Below, piece after piece: positions 11,143 through 21,170 of a DNA stretch of 64,000 bases. The position numbers and the translations under genes are program-made. Origin of the DNA: Halioglobus japonicus (GTDB lineage Bacteria; Pseudomonadota; Gammaproteobacteria; Pseudomonadales; Halieaceae); NCBI GenBank assembly GCA_902705825.1, contig CACSIL010000012.1:368346-432345 (forward strand). The letters are read 5' to 3'. Every line of letters begins with the position of its first letter. Position 1 is the stretch's first letter. The notes below the pieces were generated by a model. The model had not been told where the DNA came from, did not search any database, and saw only the letters and a program-made list of their open reading frames with translations.

Positions 11143-11152
11143 GGGAAATATC

Positions 11153-11545
11153 ATGCAAACATCGACAGACATTCTCAACGGAGAAAACGCTGCCAACCCT
11201 GATCTGACTGGCGGCGAATCTGACAATAGTGCCACAGCATCAATTCATGAGGCTTTGGTGAACTTTGACCCCGAGACAATTGGTAGCTTAACGAGGATAC
11301 AGGATCGTCTCATACTACTTTTCAAGGATGGCAGCCAACTTACCATCGAAAACTTTTTCCGTTTCGAAGCACGATACCAACAGTATCTGGCGGGAATGGC
11401 TCCCGGTGGTGACATTTTGTCTGCGTTGCAAGAAGACCATGAGCCGAAGAAGCAGCTCAAATACAATTTTTCGCAACCTGTAACGGCACTGGTTTTTACA
11501 GGCTCAGCGATTCTGGCCGGCGCAGCGTTGAGCCTGTTTTTATAA
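11153..11545 (+). CDS. Small protein with BapA-prefix-like segment and C-terminal membrane anchor
   Basis: The 130-residue product has a polar N-terminus, a central motif of the type RIQDRLILLFKDG followed by LTIENFF, and a C-terminal hydrophobic helix (about 110-129). The central motif resembles the prefix-like domain at the start of BapA-type biofilm adhesins. That resemblance is recalled from family patterns and is not a computed match. The start at 11153 has GAGGG 7 bases upstream, overlapping the stop of the GGDEF-EAL gene, so the two are probably co-translated. A role in linking c-di-GMP to the cell surface is only an inference from this coupling. Confidence 0.6.
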   Translation: MQTSTDILNGENAANPDLTGGESDNSATASIHEALVNFDPETIGSLTRIQDRLILLFKDGSQLTIENFFRFEARYQQYLAGMAPGGDILSALQEDHEPKKQLKYNFSQPVTALVFTGSAILAGAALSLFL

Positions 11546-11596
11546 GGTCTTCCTGTCTGAGAACTGCTCCCCGACTGATATACGCATCAACCCAAC

Positions 11597-13696
11597 TCAA
11601 CGCGCCCTGACATTCTTACCGAGCCAGTGTTGCAGCACGGCATCGAGCGCATCCAGGTTCACCGGTTTGATCAACACGTCATCCATGCCCGCTTCCACGC
11701 ACTGTACTCTCGATTCAGACATGGCATCTGCTGTGTAGGCAATAACGATAGTCTTTTTTGTCAGCGGCGTAGCATTCTGAACCTGCCGGACCATGCGGGT
11801 TAACTCAAAGCCGTCCACCCTCGGCATATGACAATCAGTGATGATCAGCGAGTAATCGTTCTGGCCAAGTTTCTCCAAAGCATCTCTGCCATCAATCGCA
11901 TCGTCTGCGTCATACCCCAGCAGAGTCAATTGTTTCATCAGTACGACCCGATTAAATTCGTTGTCGTCGACAATGAGTATCCTGTTATTCTGAGTTGCCA
12001 CCTCCTTCATCTGCTTATTAAGGCCCAATGCGGTTGGGGGTCTATCTGCGGGTAATGCACTGCGGTCTTCAATGGGTAGATTCAGGCCTAGCATCATCGT
12101 TGTACCCTTGCCGATCACGCTGCGCAAATCCAGAGTTCCCCCCAGCATTTCAGCCAATCTTCGTGAGATCAGCAACCCCAGTCCGCTGCCGCCAAACTGG
12201 TGATCAACCTCATGGCTGGCCTGCGCAAAGGGTTTAAACAGTTTTGCCTGATCTAGCTCAGTGATACCAATGCCTGTGTCTTCAACCTCAATTTGCAGCC
12301 GTACGAAACCATCGGCAGCCCCCTTGTAAAGGACGCGTAATTCGATCCCTCCATCGAGTGTGAACTTGATCGCGTTGCCCAGCAGGTTGAATAAAATCTG
12401 TTTGAGCCTTAGAGGATCACACCGCACAACCTCGGGGATGCGATCGTCATAATACTGACGCAGGTACAGGCCTTTGCTGGTAGCACTACCGGTGAAAACG
12501 CTAAAGGCAGATTCAACGACCGCTTTCAGGGACATCGCTTCAGGACGGACTTCAAACTTTCCAGCCTCGATCTTTGAAAGATCGAGCACATCGTCAATGA
12601 TGCCCGATAATGCATCTATCGACTCACGCGTGGCGGCCAACATTCTGGACTGATCATCAGGTGAGGTGGAATGACCGAGCAGTTCGACGAACCCTGAAAT
12701 AGCATTCAGCGGCGTACGAATCTCATGAGACATATTTCTCAGAAAGGCAGTTTTGGCACGATTAGCCAGCTCAGCCGACTGCCGTGCGGACTCCAATTCG
12801 CGCTGCACCTGTTTTCTTTCAGTAATATCCTGCAATGCGCCGACAATGTTGAGTGTATGACCAGCTTCATCGTGGACACTACTGTAGCGGACCAATACAT
12901 CCCGCTTTTCACCCGTGTCCCGCCGCAAGATGCAGTATTCGATGGTAAAAACAGTGTCCTGTGGTGGCGTAGAGATAGCCCTGAGTATTTCATCTCGTAC
13001 GCGATGCTGATCTTTCAATTGCACAAAACGCTCCAGATAGCGCCCTGCCGGCATTTTGTACCCGCCCTCTGCAGCAGCGGTGGTACCTAACAGCGCGTAA
13101 AACCGGGCATTCCATGTAAACATATTGGTATGAGGGTGAAACTCCCAGGCAACCAGATCAGTAGCGTCCATCGCCTGTTCCAGTAAACGGCGACTTGAGC
13201 TCAGCTCCGCCTCGATGTCTTTGCGCTCCGTGATATCCGTGCGAATTGCAACGTACTGACGGGGCTTCCCGACACCGTCGAGAAAGGGAACGATCGTAGT
13301 CGCAACCCAATAGTAACTGCCGTCCTTGGCTCGATTACGAATCTCACCTTTCCACACCTCTCCACTGGCAATGGTCTGCCACAATTCACGCATGAAGTCT
13401 TTTGAGTGATACCCGGAATTGATTATCTGGTGATCATTTCCGATCAATTCATCTGCGGAGAACTGCGATACCTCACAAAACTTTTCATTCACATAGATGA
13501 TTTTTCCATGGGCGTCAGTGATGGCAACGAGCGAATGCTCATCCAGTGCAGTGTGTAAATCCGCGAGCGACAAACCAGAAACTTCAACAGATTCAGCTTG
13601 AGTGGTAAGGGCTTTCTTCGTGACGTGCAGACGGTATGCCAGCCACACCGTGAAACATAAGGCTGCGAGTAGGCTCAGAGTCGAAACAAATGACAT
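11597..13696 (-). CDS. PAS-PAS hybrid sensor histidine kinase with receiver
   Basis: The 699-residue protein has one N-terminal transmembrane helix, two PAS/PAC modules (about 45-310), HisKA with [13 protein letters not shown], HATPase_c with VEDTGIGI and GGSGLGLLI, and a C-terminal receiver (ILIVDDNEFNR, acceptor Asp in LIITDCHMPRVDG, Lys in VLIKPVN). No Hpt domain is attached, so a separate phosphotransferase would be needed; the Hpt domain of the kinase at 947-5035 is one candidate. The PAS1 sequence is close in style to that of the PAS-GGDEF-EAL protein on its other side (both have GRILYVN/GKIIYVN and YW/FW VxTTxxP segments), so they may sense related signals. Confidence 0.92.
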   Translation of the reverse strand: MSFVSTLSLLAALCFTVWLAYRLHVTKKALTTQAESVEVSGLSLADLHTALDEHSLVAITDAHGKIIYVNEKFCEVSQFSADELIGNDHQIINSGYHSKDFMRELWQTIASGEVWKGEIRNRAKDGSYYWVATTIVPFLDGVGKPRQYVAIRTDITERKDIEAELSSSRRLLEQAMDATDLVAWEFHPHTNMFTWNARFYALLGTTAAAEGGYKMPAGRYLERFVQLKDQHRVRDEILRAISTPPQDTVFTIEYCILRRDTGEKRDVLVRYSSVHDEAGHTLNIVGALQDITERKQVQRELESARQSAELANRAKTAFLRNMSHEIRTPLNAISGFVELLGHSTSPDDQSRMLAATRESIDALSGIIDDVLDLSKIEAGKFEVRPEAMSLKAVVESAFSVFTGSATSKGLYLRQYYDDRIPEVVRCDPLRLKQILFNLLGNAIKFTLDGGIELRVLYKGAADGFVRLQIEVEDTGIGITELDQAKLFKPFAQASHEVDHQFGGSGLGLLISRRLAEMLGGTLDLRSVIGKGTTMMLGLNLPIEDRSALPADRPPTALGLNKQMKEVATQNNRILIVDDNEFNRVVLMKQLTLLGYDADDAIDGRDALEKLGQNDYSLIITDCHMPRVDGFELTRMVRQVQNATPLTKKTIVIAYTADAMSESRVQCVEAGMDDVLIKPVNLDALDAVLQHWLGKNVRAR

Positions 13697-13999
13697 GTAT
13701 CTAATTTCATCAATTACGCCTCGTTAATCATCCGTCAACCTTTGCAGTAAACAACATACTCAAAAGCTGCCATGTGTAACACGGTGATTGCCAGACCAAA
13801 AGCTCACTGCGCGTTTTGCGTTAAATCTGTCTCCTGTATAAAGACGGTGTGCATTTTGGCGGTTGGGCGCCACAACTGTCTTGGCATGTACCAACGCGCT
13901 CGGACAGTATCCGGGGCCAGGTGGCGATAATACCTTTGTGTACTATCTGCTGGGCATTGCCGCTAAGCGCCCAAAGACCACCTGACCCGAATCGTCAGC
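13697..13999. other. Intergenic region upstream of hybrid kinase
   Basis: This 303-base gap lies between two leftward genes: after the GxSxG lipoprotein and before the hybrid kinase. It should carry the kinase promoter. I found no convincing terminator, RNA gene or small coding sequence. Confidence 0.5.
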
Positions 14000-16129
14000 T
14001 TACTCCTCTTGTAGAACACCATCCCAGCCGTCAACCAGGCATGGTCCTGGCCCACAGACGTTAATAATGGTGCTATCAGATGACATGAAACCAGATATCT
14101 GCTCCATCGCACCCGGATCGCGTCTGGGCCGTTCGTGGGGATCTTCACCTTCTCGCGGCGGCAGGTTAACGATGGGCGGAACAGGCGTACCCGTTTCATC
14201 CCACGCATCATTGGGGCCAGGGCCGCCGTCGAAGTAGATCATGGCGGAACCCATGTGCGGATAGGTACTGATAGACGTCAGCTCCACATACGGATTGGTA
14301 TCATGGTGGCGTCCCTCGACCAGAGCGGGCTGGTGCAAAGGAATTCCCAACGTACGCGCCATAATTTCAGCACTGGTATGCGTCACCTGATGATCGCCAA
14401 ACGCCACGTGCAGCAAGACGTTTTTGGCTGGGGTATTCGGCAGCGGATCGGAAACTATGTGATTGGCATACCCGTTATTCTCGCCTCTGTCCCACAACAT
14501 TTGATAGAGCGACAGCAATAGCGTTTGATCAAGCACATCGGGGTAAGCAGGTTTCAGGAAGGCCGCATAGAGATCAAAGTCGACACTGCGGCGCAGCAGC
14601 AGCGAATAATTCATGCCGGGCACGCCCAACACGCCGTTTTCAATATTATGAGAAGTCGCGACCAGCGCGCCGCCCAATATTCCACCTTCGCTATTGCCGT
14701 AGTAGTAAACACGCGAACCATCGTAAACACTGTTACCGTCAACCTGGAACGCATCATTGGTGGCGAAGCCATTTGGATGACTGAGCAGCTCAGCCAGATA
14801 CATCCAGCCGATAAAACCCTGTTGCGTACGGTCAGGAATGGTCCGAAACTCACCTGCGCCCTGCAAAATTGAAATAGCATTGCCGACATCACTATCGGCC
14901 ATTCCGATGAAGTCCATCGCACAGTTCATCAGGTTATGTCGATTGGACAACGTACCCTGATGAGCACCGTTGGTGGATTGATTCTGCGTACCCAGCAAAC
15001 CGTGTCCATACAAATACACGCGCGTGGAGCCTGCTGCCTCAGTCGCCATATTATCCAGAGACTGGTTGCTGATATTACAAATAAATGTCTGGACAGTGGT
15101 ATTGTCGCCATTCATGCGATCGGGCAGTGAATCACCGTCATCCTCATAGAACAACGCCGACCCGGGACCCGCATCATCGCTGTCCATAAAGTTGGGAATG
15201 GTGATAGTGCCCCTGATTCTTCGCCCCCAATTGGTGTCTGTCAGGTTCTCTACACTTTCGATGGTGTACTCGGGAGCGCCTCCCGCCAGTGCTTCGAAAG
15301 CTGTATCACGCATATGCAGAATGCGCTCACTCAGGCTGCGCGTAGAAGCGACGGTAAAGTCCCACGCCAGATACAAGTCTTCACGCGCGATATTGGCATC
15401 CACCAGTGTTGCGAAAATAGCTTCCATCGCGGGACGGCGTTCTTCTGCAGCATCACTGTCTGTTTTGATATTATCGCGGTAGGCGCGGAACAGGTCCGTG
15501 GGAGGAATCGTCTCTCCATCGGCATTCTTCATATTTCGCAGCGCGACGATATAGCGCTGGCCATCCTGCAGGTTTTTGGCAACACGGATCAGCAGGCTCA
15601 TTTCCTCTGCGATATCCGCATTGGCGTCGAGCTCGCTCCAGATCAACTGGCGTTCGCCCGTCGCTGCATTGATAACAACAATAGGGCTGTCGTCCTCGCG
15701 GCTGTCTGACAAATCTATCAAGCGCGGCGCACCGGTTGCTTCCATGTCCAGCTCTGGCACTTGGGTGATCATCACAGTGCCCGGCGAGAAACCGTCATTA
15801 CGGTTCCATTCAGCGGGGTCAATAGCAGCGCCGCCTTTATTCACCGGCATAGCCTGGCTTGGAAAATTCACCAGCAAACCGTTATCGGTGGTGTCGCTTT
15901 CACGAGTGAAGAAATTACTGGGAAATGGCAGCAGACATTTTGCGGTATCCAATAAATCACAGAATTCCGCATCGCTGTCGTCGATAGAGATGACCTCGAC
16001 AGGCTCTTGTGGCTCTTGCGGCTGGGCTGCCCCGTCATTTCCGTTTCCGTTACCATTGCTACAGGCAGCGAGGGACCCGACTAAGGCCGTCAAAAAAATT
16101 GCGCTCTTCGCTCGAACAAATACACTCAC
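14000..16129 (-). CDS. Lipoprotein with alpha/beta-hydrolase-like GxSxG motif
   Basis: The 709-residue product begins with a signal peptide and lipobox LAAC (lipidated Cys23), then a low-complexity linker rich in Asn, Gly, Pro and Glu, as in surface-displayed lipoproteins. A GNSEGG motif near residue 478, after YYY, fits the nucleophile elbow GxSxG of alpha/beta-hydrolases. Candidate acid/His partners are further on (HVAFGDHQVTH and EGRHHDTN). This suggests an outer-membrane esterase or lipase; the substrate is unknown. The GTG start has GGAG 8 bases upstream. The FG-GAP-like gene lies 62 bases upstream in the same direction and may be co-transcribed. Confidence 0.7.
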   Translation of the reverse strand: MSVFVRAKSAIFLTALVGSLAACSNGNGNGNDGAAQPQEPQEPVEVISIDDSDAEFCDLLDTAKCLLPFPSNFFTRESDTTDNGLLVNFPSQAMPVNKGGAAIDPAEWNRNDGFSPGTVMITQVPELDMEATGAPRLIDLSDSREDDSPIVVINAATGERQLIWSELDANADIAEEMSLLIRVAKNLQDGQRYIVALRNMKNADGETIPPTDLFRAYRDNIKTDSDAAEERRPAMEAIFATLVDANIAREDLYLAWDFTVASTRSLSERILHMRDTAFEALAGGAPEYTIESVENLTDTNWGRRIRGTITIPNFMDSDDAGPGSALFYEDDGDSLPDRMNGDNTTVQTFICNISNQSLDNMATEAAGSTRVYLYGHGLLGTQNQSTNGAHQGTLSNRHNLMNCAMDFIGMADSDVGNAISILQGAGEFRTIPDRTQQGFIGWMYLAELLSHPNGFATNDAFQVDGNSVYDGSRVYYYGNSEGGILGGALVATSHNIENGVLGVPGMNYSLLLRRSVDFDLYAAFLKPAYPDVLDQTLLLSLYQMLWDRGENNGYANHIVSDPLPNTPAKNVLLHVAFGDHQVTHTSAEIMARTLGIPLHQPALVEGRHHDTNPYVELTSISTYPHMGSAMIYFDGGPGPNDAWDETGTPVPPIVNLPPREGEDPHERPRRDPGAMEQISGFMSSDSTIINVCGPGPCLVDGWDGVLQEE

Positions 16130-16191
16130 TTCAGATTCTCCTTCTTAATAGTTATGCGACTGAGAATAGTAGAACTGCAATGCAATGTCTA

Positions 16192-16878
16192 TCACCAGGA
16201 AACGGTGTCAGGAAGCTCAGATTCCATGTCATTCCGCTGGAAATTGTTGTGCGCGGACTCATCATAAATACCCCATACCCGTCGCCACTGCCAGTAAACA
16301 CCCGCTGGCACACCGTCCATCGACCTACTGCCGGCAACAATGTCGGCACCGGCCACACCATCAATCTGCGCAACCCTGGCCTTCATATAACCGGCGAGTT
16401 CCTCAGGCATCATATAGACACCACGCCAGTCGTCGGGGTCCAACATATCGTCCCCTTCGAACCAGTGAATACCGAGACTGCGTGTATCGCCCTCGATACT
16501 TGAGATGATTGCGTCGTCGAAGCCGTCCAGATCAAAATCCGCAAACGCGGCATCCTCAATACCCTTGATCGGCAACCCGCCGCTAATATCAACCTGCGAC
16601 CAGGCAATTTCATCGCGAACCAACTCTGGGCCCGGGTTGAAATACAGCATCAGGTCTCCTGATTGCTCCCAACCGGAAACCACATCAACCAACCCATCTC
16701 GATTGATATCACCGATATGAACGCCGTCGGCACCATTGCCAAGGGTATCGATCTTCCACATCTTCCAGTAAATATTCGGAGCATGGCCTGGCGCGGACCA
16801 GATGAGGAAAAGTGCCGCGACCAGGGCTGTTTTATAGCGCCGAGAAAACGTCAGGGTTACTCCGATGAAATTTGGCAA
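16192..16878 (-). CDS. Secreted FG-GAP/VCBS-repeat-like protein, short
   Basis: A basic N-terminus and hydrophobic segment (RRYKTALVAALFLIW) form a probable signal peptide. Three repeats with the calcium-binding FG-GAP style follow: GDINRDGLVDVVSGW, FADFDLDGFDDAI and IDGVAGADIVAGSRS. Such beta-propeller blades occur in extracellular binding proteins or enzymes. At 228 residues it holds only about three blades, where complete propellers have about seven, so it may be truncated at the C-terminus or work as an oligomer. The only possible start in this frame is TTG, since a stop lies 11 codons before it. Confidence 0.6.
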   Translation of the reverse strand: MPNFIGVTLTFSRRYKTALVAALFLIWSAPGHAPNIYWKMWKIDTLGNGADGVHIGDINRDGLVDVVSGWEQSGDLMLYFNPGPELVRDEIAWSQVDISGGLPIKGIEDAAFADFDLDGFDDAIISSIEGDTRSLGIHWFEGDDMLDPDDWRGVYMMPEELAGYMKARVAQIDGVAGADIVAGSRSMDGVPAGVYWQWRRVWGIYDESAHNNFQRNDMESELPDTVSW

Positions 16879-17066
16879 ACAGCTGCGACAGGAAAGAACA
16901 AGAAGTGATAGTCAGGCACAGACTCAGCAGACCGGGAGAGATGCCTGCATTTTTGATTGTAGCACGAGGTCAGCCCCGGTAAATTTGCCGAGACTAAGGA
17001 AGCCCGTTTCCCTTCGCAACCGACAGTATGGAGCGATCTCTTTGCGGCAGGGCTCGCAAAGCAAGC

Positions 17067-18770
17067 CTAGGGTTCATTCGCATCCCTTTCCAGAACCGGA
17101 CGATAGCCCCAATCCCGCACGCCCTGCACCATCTGATCAATTTCCTCTTCCGGCACATTGAGAATCTGTAATGCGCTGGCACCGAGCCTGAGGCTCGCTT
17201 CGATCATTTCAGGGTAGGCGTGAGTCGCACCGGCATTCAACAGGCGCGTACTGGACTCCAAATCCCGCGAGCGGACGATCACTGGCACCTGCGGACAGAC
17301 TGTGCGCATATGCGACAGCGCACCCAAAGCAGACTCAGCATCATCCACGGTGATAATCAGCAGGGATGCCCTCTCCACCTGAATGACGCCCAGTAGCCCC
17401 GGGTCAGTGATGTCACCATAAAATACCTGATGCCCGTCCAATCGCCCCTGAGCCACTCGCTGTATATCGGTATCAACCGCCACGAAAGGAATGCCTCGTG
17501 AATGCAACAATACCGCTATGGTATGACCCACGCGGCCATAGCCTGCAACCACCACTCGCTGCTCTGCGGCCTCCTTCAATTCGTCGGCGGAGAGATCCGC
17601 GGCAGCGGGCATCTTCACCAGGCGATTCACGATAGGGCCGTTAAAGCGGATCAACAGGGCGCCTGCGACCATGGAAAGCAAAACAGACGTGATCGCAACC
17701 TGACCGAGCTCAATGTCCAGCACACTGGCATCGAGTGCTATCGCTATGAGCGCCAGTCCGAACTCTCCACCCACACTCATCATCAACCCGGTTCGCCATG
17801 CCACACGCTTGTCGGCAGTCGTCCGATAGACCATTAACGCCACGATAAGAATTTTACTCACCAATATGAGTAGTGCACCGAACACGGCCCACTGCCATAT
17901 GGGGGGAATTGAAGACGGGTCAAAACGCATGCCTATGCCGATAAAAAACAGACCGAGCAGCACATCGCGAAAAGGGCTGACACTGGACTCAACCTGATGG
18001 CGGAACTCGGTTTCCCCCAGCATCATGCCCGCAAGAAAACCACCGAATGCCAGTGACAGGCCGAGACTGTTGGTGGTCCATGCAGCGAACAGTGCGACCA
18101 GCAGAATCGCCAGAGTAAATGTCTCCAGGGATCTGCGTCTGGTGACCAGATGAAACAGCGGCCCGAGCAACCAACGCCCGGCAAAAAACACCAGTACAAA
18201 GGCAAGCACGGCCTTTGCCAGAGCTCCTGCAACTGTCAGCGCCAACACATCCGCCGCCACCGACATTCCAAGTACTGGAATAATCACCAGAAAGGGTACT
18301 GCCGTGACATCCTGAAACACCGACATAGCGAGACCCAGTCGTCCATGCTGGCTGTTCTCCTCGCCCTGCTCTGTCAGCAGGCTAGAGATGATGGTGGTGG
18401 ACGACTGCGCAAAGACAGCACCGAAAACAAACGCCGCCTCTGGCGGCAGCCCCGCCAGCCACATCACGGTGCCGGCGACGATCGTTGTGAAAACTACCTG
18501 TCCTGTCCCCAGGCCGAGGATCTGGTGCCGCAGCGCATTGAGCCGGGGAATGGAGTAGTTGAGTCCAATGGTGAATAGCAAAAAGACAACCCCGAACTCG
18601 GCAAGTGTCTGCAATTCTGGCATGGAGACGACCGGCCCCATCGTATAAGGGCCCAGTACCACCCCCACCAACAAATATCCCAGGCTGGTTGGGATATGAA
18701 GGCGTTGGAACGTCACCACGATAGTAATCGCGACAGCCAGAAGTAGAAGGATTTGTGCCAGATGTTCCAT
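17067..18770 (-). CDS. CPA2-family cation/proton antiporter with TrkA-N domain (Kef-like)
   Basis: The 567-residue protein begins with about a dozen transmembrane helices typical of the Na+/H+ exchanger fold (about 1-390). A cytoplasmic Rossmann TrkA-N/RCK domain follows, with nucleotide motif VVVAGYGRVGHT and an Asp at the end of the second strand (VAVDTD). The family exchanges K+ or Na+ for protons and is gated by nucleotide or glutathione adduct binding. The start at 18770 is preferred because the first membrane helix begins there; a longer in-frame version to 18929 adds a Cys/Pro-rich stretch that does not look coding. It seems to be a single-gene unit. Confidence 0.88.
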   Translation of the reverse strand: MEHLAQILLLLAVAITIVVTFQRLHIPTSLGYLLVGVVLGPYTMGPVVSMPELQTLAEFGVVFLLFTIGLNYSIPRLNALRHQILGLGTGQVVFTTIVAGTVMWLAGLPPEAAFVFGAVFAQSSTTIISSLLTEQGEENSQHGRLGLAMSVFQDVTAVPFLVIIPVLGMSVAADVLALTVAGALAKAVLAFVLVFFAGRWLLGPLFHLVTRRRSLETFTLAILLVALFAAWTTNSLGLSLAFGGFLAGMMLGETEFRHQVESSVSPFRDVLLGLFFIGIGMRFDPSSIPPIWQWAVFGALLILVSKILIVALMVYRTTADKRVAWRTGLMMSVGGEFGLALIAIALDASVLDIELGQVAITSVLLSMVAGALLIRFNGPIVNRLVKMPAAADLSADELKEAAEQRVVVAGYGRVGHTIAVLLHSRGIPFVAVDTDIQRVAQGRLDGHQVFYGDITDPGLLGVIQVERASLLIITVDDAESALGALSHMRTVCPQVPVIVRSRDLESSTRLLNAGATHAYPEMIEASLRLGASALQILNVPEEEIDQMVQGVRDWGYRPVLERDANEP

Positions 18771-19094
18771 GGTGGTTCGGTTCCGTTGTGATACCTGCCG
18801 CCCGCTACCGACACGCGCAACAACGCGCTCTGGACAGCGTATAGCCCAAAAACTGGCCGACAATGACTCTGGGTACGGGCAACCGCCCTGATCAGCATGG
18901 ACTGGGCATGAGGCGTGATCTGGCACCATTCAACCACTAATCGCGCTGCAATCCAACACCGTTGCGCTGCTGAGGCAGATCAGAGATCAAATCTGTGGTC
19001 ATCTTAAGAACTGAAGTGTGATGAGGCCGCATCGCGGCCTGATCAGAGGAAGAAACGGCAGCCAGAGTATCCAGCTACCGCTTCGGCGCCAGCA
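18771..19094. other. Intergenic region with a short hairpin
   Basis: This 324-base gap lies between the leftward TonB receptor and the leftward antiporter. Besides the hairpin listed at 19024-19040 I see no gene, RNA or operator. The antiporter promoter must lie here. Confidence 0.4.
19024..19040 (-). terminator. Possible hairpin terminator of the TonB receptor gene
   Basis: AGGCCGC, loop ATC, GCGGCCT is a perfect 7-base-pair GC-rich stem located 54 bases after the receptor stop codon. No run of T follows on the minus strand, so it could also act only as an RNA-stability element. Confidence 0.35.
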
Positions 19095-21170
19095 CTAGAA
19101 GCGGTATGTAAGTCCGCCGGTAATGTGCCGTTTCACCATGGGCAAGCCGTAGAAGGTTTCATAATGCTCATCAAACAGGTTGTAGGCACGGGCGAACAGC
19201 TGCAGATTGTCCGTCAACTGAAATTTATACCCCAGGTGCACCAGCGTGCTGTCACCGAGTTTGACATCGGGCAGTGCGCCCCGCTCCTGCAGGCTGTCAT
19301 CCGTTTTGCCGCGATAGTCGACTTCCATATCGATTTTGCTGCGACCCCACTGATACCAGGCACCCGCGTTCGCATAGTACTCGGGGGGCATAAAGGGCTG
19401 GTTATGTGACGAGCGCCCGTCAGAGTATTTTCTCTCCAGTTTATTCCAGGTGCCGTTCAGGTAAAGTCCCAATGCCTCTGTACTGTAGTTGAAAGACAGC
19501 TCCGCGCCGTGGGAATCATCCTTGGTCGGGCGGTTGTTACGCAACAGCACATTGATCTCTGGTCCCAGCACGTTATACAGGGGATTGGAGGGATCAAGAT
19601 TGTTCGGGACTGTGCGCACATCGATAAATATCTCACCCTCATGCTCATAGTCGAAGGCCACAATCTCGCTGACCAATGCTCCGCCCAGAGTCGTCCAGGT
19701 CAAACCGATCTCGCCGCCCTTCTGGGTTTCCATCTCCAGCTTGCCGTTTTGTGCCGCCAGTTCAGCCGGATCGACAATACCCGGAATGGGTGGCCCGAGT
19801 ACTGATGGATCGCGCAAAGCGTTGTTGTACTCATTCAGGCTGGGGTAGCGGGATGTTTCACCGCCTGTCGCATGCAACCGCAGGCTGCTGGTGAGCTGAT
19901 ACGACACTGCCAGCTGGTAACTGGTATTACTTTTTGTGTCCTGCACATCATCGTGCCGCACACCGGCACTGAACGTGGCGCGATCGTCCCATTGATATTC
20001 AAGCTCCGCGAAAGCCGCATGGTTATCCAGATCATCCTGATATACGAAGTAGGGAGAATCAAAATCTGCGTTATTATCGTAATAGATAATCTCGTTCAGA
20101 ATTTCATCCCAGGCCGTATCATTCTTCAAATCACCGTCAAATTTGTTGTACTCACCGCCTACTCGCAGCTGCAGATTATCCATTAAAGTGAAACCGTAGT
20201 GGCCGCGCGCGCCATACTGCGACTTGTTCTGCTCACCGTAATTGACGAACTCATTGTCCAGCGCCAGAGTTTCATGATCTTCATCTTTATAGTACACGTG
20301 GAGTTCAAAATCCCGGTCACTGCCGGCCGCCGGCGCCAGAGACAATCCGAAATTGTAGAACTCCCGCTCACGATTTGCAGGGCGATCAGGCTCTTCCTGT
20401 GAGTGGCCATCTCCATAGTGTTTCTTTGTCCAAACAGCCTGCGCCATCAAACCGACACGAATGCTATCGTTAAACGTTTTGTGGCCGGTAATCATCGGTA
20501 CAACCTGCTGATAATCACGATTCCCATACACCGGGTTTTCGGTCACGATCACGGGATTGAACGGATCGCTGTTATCTACCGTGCGTAAAGTCGTCTCCTG
20601 TCCTTCAAGGCCGTCTGTTTCCTGGGCTTGCAGGTCGAAGGTGATTCCCCAGTCACTCGCACCCTTGCTGGCGGTGAATCCACCACCGTAGGTATCGTGA
20701 GTGCCTCCGTATACGGTGGTTTCAACCCGATCTGATGCCTGCTTGGTACGCAGCTCAACCACCGATGTGTATCCACCATAGCGGGCGGGCAATGGACCAT
20801 AGTAAATAGTGATGTCGTGCAGCATGGACAGAGGAATGCTATTAAATTCCAGCGTACTGTTCGATGCACCATTCAAGGGCACACCATCAAGGAGTACCAG
20901 CGTCATGCGCGAACTATCACGCGGATTACCTCTGAATGTCACCCAATCCTCACCACCGGGATCACCGCTACTTTGCAACGCCACCCCAGGCTGGGTTGCC
21001 AACAGTGAGGCAAGGCCGTAGGGATCATAGGTATGCGCATAGCGCGAAATAAACTCGGGAGAAAGATAGCGCGTTCCAGGGCCGGAGGTGACATCCGGCT
21101 CAGACGATATCGCCGAATTCGCGTTTAAAAATAGTGCTGCCAACAGCACCGATTTGGAAAACCGCTTCAT
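19095..21170 (-). CDS. TonB-dependent outer-membrane receptor
   Basis: The 691-residue product has a signal peptide (KSVLLAALFLNANSAISS), a plug domain with typical boxes (DPGGEDWVTFRG, LVLLDGVPLNG, YYGPLPARYGG) and a beta-barrel ending in aromatic F (TGGLTYRF), as required for outer-membrane insertion. It should import a small ligand with energy from TonB. The size matches cobalamin or siderophore receptors; ligand unknown. The ATG at 21170 is preferred because GGAG lies 5 bases upstream; a GTG two codons earlier overlaps that ribosome site. No TonB/ExbBD genes are nearby. An 8-bp inverted repeat surrounds its stop codon. Confidence 0.88.
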   Translation of the reverse strand: MKRFSKSVLLAALFLNANSAISSEPDVTSGPGTRYLSPEFISRYAHTYDPYGLASLLATQPGVALQSSGDPGGEDWVTFRGNPRDSSRMTLVLLDGVPLNGASNSTLEFNSIPLSMLHDITIYYGPLPARYGGYTSVVELRTKQASDRVETTVYGGTHDTYGGGFTASKGASDWGITFDLQAQETDGLEGQETTLRTVDNSDPFNPVIVTENPVYGNRDYQQVVPMITGHKTFNDSIRVGLMAQAVWTKKHYGDGHSQEEPDRPANREREFYNFGLSLAPAAGSDRDFELHVYYKDEDHETLALDNEFVNYGEQNKSQYGARGHYGFTLMDNLQLRVGGEYNKFDGDLKNDTAWDEILNEIIYYDNNADFDSPYFVYQDDLDNHAAFAELEYQWDDRATFSAGVRHDDVQDTKSNTSYQLAVSYQLTSSLRLHATGGETSRYPSLNEYNNALRDPSVLGPPIPGIVDPAELAAQNGKLEMETQKGGEIGLTWTTLGGALVSEIVAFDYEHEGEIFIDVRTVPNNLDPSNPLYNVLGPEINVLLRNNRPTKDDSHGAELSFNYSTEALGLYLNGTWNKLERKYSDGRSSHNQPFMPPEYYANAGAWYQWGRSKIDMEVDYRGKTDDSLQERGALPDVKLGDSTLVHLGYKFQLTDNLQLFARAYNLFDEHYETFYGLPMVKRHITGGLTYRF

